This document shows positions 13,301-24,081 of a stretch of 64,000 nt of DNA, piece by piece. Made by a program: the position numbers and the translations under genes. The stretch spans positions 8,990,001-9,054,000 of the forward strand of contig NC_003076.8 in the NCBI RefSeq assembly GCF_000001735.4. The letters run 5' to 3'. The notes beneath the pieces were generated by a model. It was given only the letters and a program-made list of their open reading frames with translations, searched no databases and was not told the DNA's origin. Source of the DNA: Arabidopsis thaliana. Taxonomy: Eukaryota > Streptophyta > Magnoliopsida > Brassicales > Brassicaceae. The stretch's first letter is position 1, and each line of letters begins with the position of its first letter.

Positions 13301-14397
13301 AGTCCAAACAACACTTGATTACAAAACTACGACTTCTTGTTATGAATTTGGCAGTGTCTATGAGAATATGAAAGAAATGTCGACACTTGCGAAATTTCTA
13401 TTTGCCGAAACAAATGGAATTTCTGTAATTTTAGTTTGTTTAGTTTGATAATTTTATATAATACACATTTATAGATCTCCAATGTTATGAATTAGTAAAC
13501 CAAAAAAAAAAAGAGAGACTATTTTAACATAAAGGAAATACAAATTACTATGGATTAGTGCTGCATCGGATCGTGAGAGCAGAAAATTAAATTACTACAT
13601 CCCGAGATGTATTTATCAATTAATTTACTTGAAAATCTTTTCCTCTTGTCCTTTTGTATTGTTAGGAATATATAGTAGTTTTAACCATGCATATATTATA
13701 AGAAGGGAATTGCATGAGACAAATATTAGTACTAATCTAAATCATCAAATTGAAGAAGCTAACAAAATAGCTTACAAAATACCGTTCAATCTCTTGACTT
13801 ATTGTCAACTAAACAAAATTAGATGATTGTCAATTTAGAAACAATCACAATAGTTGCAAAGCAGAAACTTTAAAAGAACTATGCTACAAAAGAGTCGAGG
13901 GACCTTGATCATTGAGGTGACACATTACCAACACTGAGACACTCTCCCACCAATATCTCATCATTATGAATTTTTACCTTATGTTTGCATATATATATTA
14001 ACTATGATACTACACTCTAAAGTGAAATAATTCAGTTATTCCTTATAATCACAATAATTAGGATTTTAATATACAAGCTTATCCCTTATTGTGGTAAAGT
14101 ATAAGCCTGATAAAATAATAATAAACATTTTGTAGATCTTTTTTTTTTTTGGCCAAACATTTTGTAGATCTAACATTAGCTAATTAATGTATGATAAAGT
14201 GATCAACAGAAAAGTAAAAACTAAAAAAATTCATTTCATGTCATGAGGAATGCAACAAAAGCTTTCTAGCAAATTCCAAAACATAAGATTAAAAGGAAGA
14301 AATAAGTAAATTGTCATCATCAAAATTTAGATTAGCAAAATTTGATCTAAGAAGATAATCCCTAATTAAATTATTGGAAAAATAAAAAGGGATCAAA
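10333..14397. other. Intergenic region between the exostosin gene and GATA12
   Basis: About 4 kb, mostly AT-rich, without an intact gene. The stretch 11450-12170 is less AT-rich and reads like decayed, internally duplicated coding sequence (listed separately). The remainder (10330-11440 and 12400-14397) holds short ORFs only and nothing that I can name. Confidence 0.5.
11530..12160 (+). pseudogene. Decayed, duplicated coding-like relic of unknown family
   Basis: Two diverged direct copies of a block about 235 bp apart share a core: 'ctcagaaacagacccttatg' near 11648 and 'ctcagaaacatactttatg' near 11860, each followed by '...ttagttgagagct'. Short conceptual reading frames look protein-like (SETDPYVG, LRAALRLKERDVNKLMHSEF, and further right KEEGSLVPHLSVASDKRKL), but all are broken by stops and frame changes. 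I do not recognise the family; it could be an old gene duplicate or a transposon fragment. Confidence 0.35.
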
Positions 14398-15502
14398 TCA
14401 AATAAGCTGTCTGAAATCTGGGCCAACGTTGTGGTGGATCAAGTAATCATCACCGTCCGATGAAACGTCGAAAATCATGGCAGTGTCCGTACCGTGATGG
14501 TGATGTATGAACTCATGATGGGCCCTACTCATCTCCTTCTGTCGCCGGAGCTCCATAACTTTCCGATGAGAATTTGAGTGTTTCGCCAGCACAAACGTCG
14601 GACTCGCCGCGGGCCGATACTCCGGCACTAAACGTCCCGATTTGTACCTAACACCGCAAGCGTTGCACAACGTCTTCGGGCCCATTGGGCCTGTCCGCCA
14701 TTGCGGAGTCTTATCCGTGGCGCAGTGGAGACACCGTCTCTCCTCTGCGCCACCAGACTCCGGTGAAGAAACATCCTTCTTCCGTCGGTGTCCTCCATCA
14801 ACGGCTTGCTTTTTCCCTAGCGGAGCCATCAACAAAGGCGGCGAGGTTGGCGGAGACAAGTGTTGTTGGCTAGAGAGAATGGTTTCTCCGGTGAAAGGAC
14901 TGTCGTAAAACGTTTCCTTGAGAAGCCCACGTGAGGCCCAATTACACGCAGCGGCGCGTGAGCGTTTGCTTCTAGCTTTGGCCGGTACAGAAACGTCGGT
15001 AGTAAAAATCGGACTGCTGCTATTCGGGTTTTCCGGGCTTCCGGTATCGGATTTCGGGTCCGGTCGACTCTTAAAACCGGATATTAGCTCGAGCTTGTGT
15101 ACATCTTCAGGCGACAATGATTCATCCACAATGTTCGAAAGCCACTCTAACTCATCAGCCAAATCATCAGACTAACAAAAACAAAACAAAACAAATTACA
15201 AAACATAACTTTTTTGTTCTTTTTATTACAAAACATAACTAAAATTCAAGAAATACCAAACATCGTTAATATTAACGTACAGGTATACAAAGGTCACCGG
15301 AGAAGCTAGTGCCGTCTTGAACATCACCGTGGAAACTGGGAAGATCAGCAGCGGAGAAGTTAGAGCTGTCGGTTATGGTGGTGGTAGTGGTGGAATCAGC
15401 AACAACATCGTTTTCTTCGTCATCATCGTTAGAGAAATCAACTAAAAGGTCATCAACGGCAAAATCAGATGTGTGGAAGAATTCATGTGCTTCATCTTCC
15501 AT
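14398..15502 (-). CDS. GATA12: GATA-type zinc finger transcription factor 12
   Basis: Two exons on the minus strand, 15502-15281 and 15171-14398, join at a phase-0 intron of 109 bp to give 331 residues. An acidic N-terminus (runs of Asp/Glu and Thr) is followed by a basic stretch AKARSKRSR and a single GATA finger. Its cysteines are C221, C224, C243 and C246 in the plant pattern C-x2-C-x18-C-x2-C, with the signature [19 protein letters not shown]. The C-terminus has a histidine run before the final DFRQLI. Proteins of this type bind WGATAR sites in the nucleus. Two-exon structure and length fit subfamily A, and the protein matches my memory of Arabidopsis GATA12 (At5g25830). An 18-20 nt T run lies just upstream of the start codon on the plus strand (about 15531-15550). 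Confidence 0.95.
14656..14733 (-). other. GATA12: GATA zinc finger core of GATA12
   Basis: Codons for the four zinc-binding cysteines C221 to C246. The spacing C-x2-C-x18-C-x2-C is intact, and the QWRTGP and NACG signatures are present, so the DNA-binding domain looks functional. Confidence 0.93.
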
Positions 15503-17600
15503 AAGTTTCGTTGATTAAAACTAAAGAGTTGTTTTTTTTTTTTTTTTTTCCGGTAAACTCTCGTCGGAGGTCTTTGGAGAGAGGAGAGAGTGAAGTGAGG
15601 GGAAAATGTGAGTTTAAAAAGGAGTAAAGTTAGAGAAAGTTATGGTTTCTCTGTAGAAAAGATAAACTTTTGTTTATTTTACTTTCACTTTTATTGCGCT
15701 TGAAGGGGACAAGAGGTCTAATTCGGAAAAGTTTGACGAAGACAAAGGAGTTTTTATGGGAATTATTTCTTTTTACACTCACTACTTACTATTATTCCTA
15801 TTTTTACTAGTTTTTTTTCCTTTGTTAAATTGTAATTATTAGTGTTATTTTAGTTTGTTTACATGCTTGTACAAGCACATGTGTAGTCACGTTTGTGGGG
15901 AGTTATTTATTTTTACACTTTCCTAGTTACTAAGCCATAAATTTGTTGGGAAAATTAGAATTTGGTTAGTTGACAAACACAAAGGTGGGAAATGTTTTTG
16001 ACTTCATTAAAGGATTAATTGAATCAAACATGTGCAATTATGGTATAGTGGTGGGGACAACTTTACCAAAAGAGTCATAAGATTGCTTCAAATTACAGAA
16101 AGTACCACGCACGTGCATGTGATGGATGATGATCACGCCGTTGATTATCATCAACCAACACTCGATAAGCGTCGACACCATTACGCGAAAGTTGAAACCG
16201 ATCCACATTAATTATTTATATGTATTGTAAACTGGATCGAGTCACCGGTTTTGGTATAATACCTTCTTTTTCCTTTTTCTTTGTTCATCCGCTTTTTAAT
16301 TAGAATGTAATACCTATAAGAATAAAGTTTTTCTCTTTGTTATTGATTTAAACGGCATATATTAACTGAACCCAAATAGGTTAACAATAGTATGTATTAT
16401 ACGGGCCAATCGGTCCACAAAATAAGGAAAAAAAGTAAAAACTGAAACAACAACGTATCAAAGATTTGATCAGGGTGGATATCGGCAGTACCGACACCAC
16501 CTTTAAGCTTAGGCGATAACAATAGACCTTTTTGATAAAATGATAGTGTATCAAATCATGTACATTTGAGGTATATTCGGATCTAGAGAATTAATTATAG
16601 AAAGTATAAAACAAAAATATATTTATATGACATAAAATGGCTGATCGAGTATGTGATTATTCATGTTGGTAGTAATTACTAGCGACACTCGAACTTGAAT
16701 ATGTTTTAATATTTTCTTATCTTCACATTTTTGGTAGAGCTAGATTATAGTTAAGTTTATTGCTTTGCATATAGTTTTAGACTTTTAGGCTATCCAAATG
16801 GGATAAAAAAAAATTGAATAGCTGTTGCTCTTAAGTCTTAAGTGATTTTATCTTTTAGCAGTTTGTCGTAAACTTTATCAGTAATGGATGCGACAAGAAC
16901 AAACCCTCTCAACAATGCAAATAAGAAGACAAAAAAAAAAAAAAAACTTTTCACGTTAGATATAAGTAATTAATTATAACCCATTTCAAGAAAACTAAAC
17001 TAAGAAATCATTAATAACCCTAAATAGGCAACTAAATTAGCTAACTATACAACCAGAAAATGGAAAGCGACTTAATTCTTAATATCAAGACATTCTATAT
17101 TTCTATTGGCCGAGTTCCATTATCTACCACATCGAACAATATATCTCGGGACTTGTATAAGAATATATTAAGAGTTATTTATCTTTTAACTATTGTTATC
17201 TTATAAACACGTTAACCCTTCTTCCTAATCCCATGTTAAATCCCTTTATTCCTTTTTCCGATTCCCACTTTTAGCCACGACAATTTTCCAGCTCAGGCAA
17301 TCAGAAATAGTATGACCGGTCAAAACATTCTCTTCTTTAGTTACCCCCTAAGTTTTAGTCTTACTATTAACCTAGTAACCACTACACGTTACAAATATGA
17401 AATATCAGTCATAATTAGAATCCAATCCCGTTTCCTAAAATTCAGACACGGTAATCACTTCAAAAGACGAAATGAGAATTACTAATGTAATAACTGTAGC
17501 TAATTAATACAAAACCCATCTACAATATTTAAAGAAGTCCCAATACATGCATGAAGAGAAGTGATAGGTACTATAAACAAAAGCCAGATGCAATTAGAGC

Positions 17601-17646
<46 letters not shown>

Positions 17647-20600
17647 GATCAATCTACAAGACCGTACATAAGTCCTAGAACGTATTAAGTTTATGAACTC
17701 GATGATAACAAAAATAAGAAAAAGACGAGGATATTAAAACTTCAGAAAGTTTTTGAAGGTTCTTTTAACTTAGTGATTGTATCTACTGATCACTTATTTG
17801 TGCATTAACCATAATTCTAGGGAGGATAAATCACTAGAGTAACCCAAATAATATGATTAATTATTAGAATAACACACAAATGGATTTTAATGAAAAAACT
17901 CTCGAATATCATTTATCTATTTTAAATCCCTTAACTAAATTACTTAATTAAAAGCTACTCAAGTGAAGAACCGTCAACAAAAAAAGACCTTCGACTATAG
18001 TGTCGTGAAAACCTTAAATGACTGCTATCGAATAGATATTTTTGCATTTTGCTTTGTTATAAAACAATGTATATATTTTTTAGATATAAGAGAATAAAAT
18101 GTTTGTTTTAAAATAAGAGTTTTGTGAATTAATCATACAAAGTCAAAAATAATATGCAATTTGATATTTTTTTGCTATAGTCAAGTTCGATTTTTTTTTT
18201 TTACAAATAATATGTCAAATCAAAATTCTCTAGATGAGGAGTTCATATCTATCTTTATAATTTTAAAAATCTAATGTTTGCATCCAGAAAAACGTTTACA
18301 ATATACGTATAAGGGTCACATTGCATATTATTTTGGATTTCGTAGGATTAATCTGTATTTTCTAGAGATAGAAGGTAAAGTTGCAAAAATTAGCGAATTA
18401 GAGAGTTTTTTTTCACAAAACCCTGAAAATAACATCTTCAATGTGATGCAATCAATTGGGAATATGAAATTATATAAGTAAACTATCGCATTCTTGCATA
18501 AAACGATGAAAATTGAATATTCCATGTAGAATTATAGGAACTAAACGCATCTCAAATAAAAGAGAAGCACGAGGCCGAATGATGAATTTCTTTTTTAGAT
18601 TTGAAGTCGACGTTAAGTGATTTTTAAAAATTTATGTTGTTTTTGAGAAGAAAAAAAAATCAATCTATAACGACAGAAAATACATATTAAACGATACTAT
18701 TTGTTTAGATGGAATTCAATCAATAAAGCCATTCGGGAAACAACATTTATGAAATCAAGAATCATCATCTTACAAAATCCATAGAGTGAACAATACTCAT
18801 TTTTTATTTCTTATCATTGTATTTTATCCTGCTAATTTTTTTTCATAAATTTTTTAGGAAACGATCCAAAATATATACATTAAATCATATATGAAAAGTC
18901 ACGCGTACTTATAAAATTATCAAAAATATGTGCTTATCCATCTTATACGATTGAGTAAGAGTTGATAAAGTTGAGGCTGAGATGGCAAAGTGAAGACGTG
19001 GGTTGGGGGTTTGCGGTTATTGGTATATCTTCAGGTAAATTTGTTTTACAATTTCGTATGCTTGTTGTTGAGTTGTTTCAGCAGAAATGAGTATGTGGAA
19101 GAATGCTATGAGTTCCTAGATCTTTTTGAGACTCTAAAAAGTGCCCATCTAGATATCAATTAGGGTTCTCTGTTTGTAATCGGTGTTTATAGATATCAAT
19201 ACATGAATTTGGAGTTCAATTCTTAACACCATCATACTTACGTTTATGCCATTTTTTTTTATGGAGGGAAAATTGTTAGTACTTCTTATTTTTCGATATC
19301 TCATTCACTACGAAATAGCTATTCACCTCAATGGTAACTATCTCATTGCAAATTTCTATTAGTATAAGAAGTAAAGGAAGAGTGATATCAAATTGTCTCC
19401 TCCATACTATCAATATCTATATTCCACCGGTACATACTTTCCATATTCTTACATTTCCATAAGAATTATTGTTCTCTATTTATTTCTTTCGAGAGAAACG
19501 ATTCACTAAAAGATTGAAGATTCAGTAGATTCACATGATTGTCTGCTTATTTCAGACACGTGTCTCGAGAAGACTTTAGTTCCGTGGGACCTAGATATTG
19601 ATCTTACGCCAACCCCGAACGTCCTTCGAAATAATGGATAAGGTTCTTCTTCAAATACTATTATATCTTTTCACAATTATATATTCATCTTAGCTATTCA
19701 GTGATTGCTTGAACCAGACTCTTCTTGCGTTTGAAAATTACATCACTCAATCCTTATATAATAGAATAATAATTAGTTTATGTTATCTTCCTATATATCT
19801 AATGAATAATGATAACGGATCCTGAGAAATGCGTAAGAGTGGCCAAAACAAATGCCTAAGAGTGCTCCTCACGTGCCAAAAGCAAAAGACACGTGGTGCA
19901 ATACTTAAAATCAGGCTAACTAGTGGACGCGAAACGAGCCTACTCATGGCTTGGGTAAGATGCTTCTTTGAAAGTAAGCAAAGCCTCATGCTCTAGAGAA
20001 CCGCGTGCCGTTTATAATGTGTAAAAACAACGTGACCTTAGATTTGCTAGGATTCTAGTGCAATGGTGATAACTGATAAGAATATATCCAATACTAGATT
20101 TTTAACTAAAGTACAATAAAATGTTATAGATTACTAGAGCCTACGCAAAGATTAATAGCTTATGACTGATGCGGTATAATGGTCAAATCCTTTTACTTCT
20201 TTACCAAAAGGTGATGAGATCGAATCCATACCATACATTACAAATTTTTCTAAATGAAGTCAACTGGGTTTTGTGATGAGATATTTTGCTTTAAAGCAAT
20301 TGTTGATATCTCCTATAGCGATTTCTTTGATTTTTTTTTTTTTTTAAAAAGAGTCGTTCAACCCCTAGCTAGTATTACGTTTTTCTCATCTAAGTTTTAA
20401 TAGTATAACATTCATAATCAATTTTTTCTCCATTCTAAAGATCATCCTGCTATAGTGCTATGACTATTGTCTCTAAAACTTTCACTGGATATAATTACAA
20501 CACTGGACTATTACTATGTATACGAACTAGTTTAAAAGCTAAGAACAAAATAAGTTTCATCGACCTATGTTACTATAAGAAAACAGCTGTTTACCGACTT

Positions 20601-20908
20601 ATGTCAATCATGTATACAAGAATTTAAATAAGTATATATTAAGGTTCGATATTCTTATAGTTTGATGTCAAAGTCTCAAATCTTTTACATGACGATGATT
20701 GATCAACATATACATATAATAGTGAGAAAACGGACGTTTGATTGATAATAAACTTGACGAAAAAATATTATACATTACAATTTACACACGTAAAACTTCC
20801 ATCGGTTTTTAACTACATATATAACTCACTTAATACACATCTCCGTCTGCATGTAAATTCAAATCTATATATGAACATAACATACGTGTACGTGAGTATA
20901 CAAATAAG
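15503..20908. other. Intergenic region between GATA12 and the DUF1677 gene
   Basis: About 5.4 kb with no intact gene. It includes the GATA12 leader and promoter side (15503-16200), an (AT)n microsatellite at about 17602-17643 and AT-rich DNA. A slightly richer block at 18960-20050 has one short coding-like run (near 19555-19645, DTCLEKTLVPWDLDIDL then stop) and two CACGTG G-box cores (near 19868 and 19890). A short stretch at about 20155-20245 faintly resembles a tRNA-derived SINE head but is not convincing. Confidence 0.5.
17602..17643. repeat. (AT)n microsatellite
   Basis: About 20 uninterrupted AT dinucleotides in the intergenic region between GATA12 and the DUF1677 gene. Confidence 0.95.
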
Positions 20909-21430
20909 CTAATTAACCAAGGTACGATCTTTAAGCTCCTTAGCTAAAGCCGGCATGCAGCTAGAGCTCCTAGCGAGGCCACCTTTTTCAGGCTTGGTGG
21001 CTCCAACCATCTTCTTAGACCTCTTTTTCAGCATTTCCTTAACCGCTTCTGCTTGGTACAACACTGGATAACTCCGGCCTAGCCTGTTGAACCGGGAACA
21101 TGCGCTCATGTGTACCTTCACTGCCTCTTCTCGCCGCTTCTCCATCAGCACTTCACTGTTGTTCATCTTCTCCATCTCCCCCTCCACCGCTTTTTCGCAC
21201 AGCCCGCAAATCAGCTTCCCTGAGAATTTTGAACGCACACGGTGTATGTACTCCGGCGTGCACTCTTCAGACATGCCACAACACTCACACTTTGCATCTT
21301 CCACTTCGGATATCGCTGATAAGGATAACAAAGTTGTTGCGGTTGCGGTTGGAGATGGTTCTTTTGTTAGAGTGTTGTCTATTGAAATTTGGTGTGAAAT
21401 ATCCGAGATGGTGCGTTGAAGGGGGGCCAT
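20909..21430 (-). CDS. DUF1677-family small cysteine-motif protein
   Basis: A single uninterrupted frame of 173 residues. The first ~45 residues are Ser/Thr-rich. A compact cysteine module follows (C48, C50, C51, C57, then C75 and C78 as CECCG...EEC...ICGLCEKAV), which could bind zinc. A charged helical segment (residues ~80-105) and the motif CSRFNRLGRSYPVLYQAEA come next, and then a basic Lys/Arg-rich tail. This arrangement is typical of the plant DUF1677 family, whose biochemical function is unknown. I take the first ATG, which gives the family's usual length. I believe it is At5g25840. Reading frames on the opposite strand across this gene are shadows. Confidence 0.9.
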   Translation of the reverse strand: MAPLQRTISDISHQISIDNTLTKEPSPTATATTLLSLSAISEVEDAKCECCGMSEECTPEYIHRVRSKFSGKLICGLCEKAVEGEMEKMNNSEVLMEKRREEAVKVHMSACSRFNRLGRSYPVLYQAEAVKEMLKKRSKKMVGATKPEKGGLARSSSCMPALAKELKDRTLVN

Positions 21431-21526
21431 TGGAAGGATATGTGGTCTTTTGGTGTTTTCTTGTGTTTGTTATATGTATAGCAATCACTTGTATCTATGA
21501 CTAGCTACTAGATTGTTATGATGCGC

Positions 21527-21533
21527 ATTTATA
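21527..21533 (-). promoter_or_regulatory. TATA box of the DUF1677 gene
   Basis: On the minus strand the sequence reads CTATAAATG about 97 bp upstream of the start codon, a good plant TATA element at a suitable distance for a short leader. Confidence 0.55.
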
Positions 21534-21539
21534 GTGTTT

Positions 21540-22822
21540 AAGACTTAAGAGAATAGTCTCGAGGGTTCTGCTTCTTTATTTACTTTTGTTTTTTGTCCTG
21601 CCAATAAAAGCATGAACAATTTAGCTTTAATTTAATGACCTAAAAAAGGATCAACTTCACATGTATATCTTGAACAACACGGTAAAGCCAATAAAAGGTT
21701 TCCTCTTTTGTTAGTGGGAAGATGAAGCTTATTGAATCCTTTACCAACAAGAAAAAGAAGGATAAGGTTTATTGAGATATTTGGTAACCCATTCATTTTT
21801 TTGTTTTTCATTTCAACCGCTTAAACTATTTTTTTCATTGGTGACCACATTTGAATTAAAGAATTAGGAGTCTGCATTCTCTTTATTCATTAAAATAAGT
21901 GATAAACTTGGTCCAAAATATGCAAAATCCGCATATTTCATATTTGAATCGGTTTAAATATAAGGTTATACAGGGTAAGTCCGCTTTATTTTTTTAAAAA
22001 ACAATTTTGAATTTGGAAAAAACTCATAATCAATACATATTTCTTAAAAAATAAATCAATTCAAATGTTAAAGATGATGAAACTGACAACAATTAAAAGT
22101 TAGAAAAAAATATCATTCCAAATCTAGAGAGCACATACAAGGAATTTTTAACATATCATTTTATATAGCTACATGTGAAAATTTTGTAACAAATTTTAAT
22201 TTGCTACGGATTTGCTATAATAGTTGTAAGTTCTAACCAAATTTTATTTGCTATGGATTTGCAATGAAAACGAAAGCTATCATTGCACTAAAAATAAAAG
22301 CATCTATAGCTAAGTGTTTGTTATAAATGATAGAGTGGGGCAATTAATAGATAACTCGAGGCTTCGTGAAATGTTTCATCGTAACAAACTTACCACTACT
22401 GAATTTGTTTTTATAGATCGTCAGCCACTTGGCAGTCAGTTCTGTTTCGATGACATCAGTGGGTCTAGATCTGACGGCAGTAGGGTCTTGATCCGGCATC
22501 AGCAGTCAGATACGGGGTGGATGGGTTAAATTGACCTGATGGACTAGTTGATCAATTTCTTAAGAACCGATACCATTCCAAAGTTAGTCCTACTCACTTA
22601 CTAAATAACCGAAACAATTCTAAATGACGACGTTTTAGCAAGCCCACTTAATATATTGTCACAGAAAAATCTCCCATCTCGTAGGCCTTTTAAGGTTGCG
22701 CAGTTACAATTGATGATCTCATGATCCTAATTTCGAGTACTTGCAAGTTGCAACAAAAAAAACTTGTGATTGAAGGTAAAGTACTAATTAATCATGTTTT
22801 GTGTTGAATAGTTTGTTGTCAT
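21540..22822. other. Intergenic region, no gene recognised
   Basis: AT-rich DNA upstream of the DUF1677 gene. One 71-codon frame at 22314-22529 has no recognisable domain and is probably chance or an old repeat fragment. The Stowaway-like element starts at the right edge. Confidence 0.4.
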
Positions 22823-22825
22823 ATA

Positions 22826-23102
22826 CTCTCTTTCCGTTTCATTTTATTTGATCTTTAAGATTTTGGCCCAATAATTAAGAATATATAAACATTCATTTAA
22901 TTTTTCTCTCTTTTCTATAAAAAGACATAATTCAGTAAACTGAATTTAACCATTAATAAAACAATGTAATAAACTAAATTTAACCAATAAGAAAACAAGA
23001 TGTAAAATATAATTGGTAAATTATTTTTATTATTTTTTGCATAGAAAAAGTTGAAAACATCATTTAATTTGAAACTATTTGTTTTTTCTAAAACTGAGGG
23101 AG
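22826..23102. mobile_element. Stowaway-like MITE (Tc1/mariner type)
   Basis: A 277-bp AT-rich segment bounded by TA dinucleotides (824-825 and 103-104 in the 22- and 23-kb blocks). It starts CTCTCTTTCCGTTTC and its right end, read on the minus strand, is CTCCCTCAGTTTTAG. The CTCCCTC-type terminus with TA target duplication is the hallmark of Stowaway MITEs. No coding capacity. Confidence 0.75.
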
Positions 23103-23212
23103 TAGTAGATTTGAGACACTGAATTTTCTGAAAAAACTTTTTGTTTTGCAAATTTGAAGATTCTGGTGAATATATATAGTAATTAACGGATATACCAGGC
23201 TTTTTATAAGAC

Positions 23213-23781
23213 AAGAGATATATTAATAAGTCACGGTTCCATGGGTCGGAAAAGCAAAAAAGGGTACCGAATATATCACATGATAATCTTTATTCTGGTT
23301 TTCATTTTTTTGTGGACGGATCTTGGAAAGGAAGCGATAAGTTTTTTGGATTAGGGTGGTTTTGCACATTATCAAATAAAGACTCGTCAACCATGAGAGC
23401 TGCTAATCTGCGTAGAAGTCTTTTTCCACTTCATATAGAAGTCAAAGCTCTACTCTCGGCGATGAAGTGTATGAATTTTGCCGACAATCAAGAAATAACT
23501 TTTTTTTACAGACTGTGCAGACCTGGTGAAGATGATGTCTTCTCCAACCGAATGGCCAGTGTTTTCAACTTATTTGGAGGAATTCCGGACCGACAAGGAA
23601 GAATTCATAAGTTTTTGCTTATCTTTAATTTCTCGTACTGCAAATGTTAAGGTGGACAAATTGGCACAAAAAAATTGTACTGAACCGCTTCATATCACTT
23701 TTGTAAACAATTTTCCTCAGAATTGGCTTTTCTGAGCTCTAAATAATATCTGATGACAAAAAAAAGAGTTATATTAATAAG
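23213..23781. repeat. 18-bp target-site duplication flanking a LINE tail
   Basis: The left copy is at 23213-23230 and the right copy at 23764-23781. Both read AAGAG(A/T)TATATTAATAAG and differ at one position (17 of 18 identical). The right copy directly follows an A-rich run. This is the footprint of target-primed reverse transcription. Confidence 0.8.
23231..23763 (+). mobile_element. 5'-truncated LINE 3' end with RNase H-like pseudogene
   Basis: The insert between the two 18-bp duplications contains the C-terminal RNase H-like domain typical of plant LINE ORF2. It starts at FVDGSWK (about 23309), which carries the first catalytic Asp, and runs through the GLGW, SPLH-like (FPLHIEVKALLSAMKC) and TDC.DL motifs to a conserved-looking end at about 23735. 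The frame breaks once, at the T run near 23500-23507, where one extra T shifts the reading frame; the downstream frame holds CADLVKM and the rest. A tract TGATGACAAAAAAA ends the element just before the right duplication. It is a dead, 5'-truncated copy. Confidence 0.8.
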
Positions 23782-24081
23782 AGTATATAGTTTAAGACTT
23801 TTAGTTATATTAAAATGAAGATTTAGAGAACGCACCAATTTTAGATTGGAGATACAAAATAAGAGAACAACGAACTAAAGTTAAAATAAAAATAAAAATA
23901 GAACACTAACTAACGTTGAATTTTAGACTTATGAATTAGGGTTACTTAAAATTCAGCCCATACTAGGTCCAAAATGAGTGTAACTAACCTACGCCTCCAA
24001 GTCGGCTCTTTAAAACCTTGTGCTGCAATTTTGTTTTGCCCAAATTATTGGTAATTTTGTTTTTTTCAGGAGAAAACAGTG

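Noticed and set aside
14642-15175. Several plus-strand frames over GATA12 exon 2
   Set aside because: Antisense to the zinc finger exon; GC-rich coding DNA gives stop-poor opposite frames.
20155-20245. tRNA-like stretch (GGTATAATGGTCAAA ... GATCGAATCC)
   Set aside because: Box A and box B are imperfect and no cloverleaf can be folded by eye; at most a SINE remnant.
21087-21504. Two long plus-strand frames over the DUF1677 gene
   Set aside because: Shadows of the conserved minus-strand frame, no domain and no promoter.
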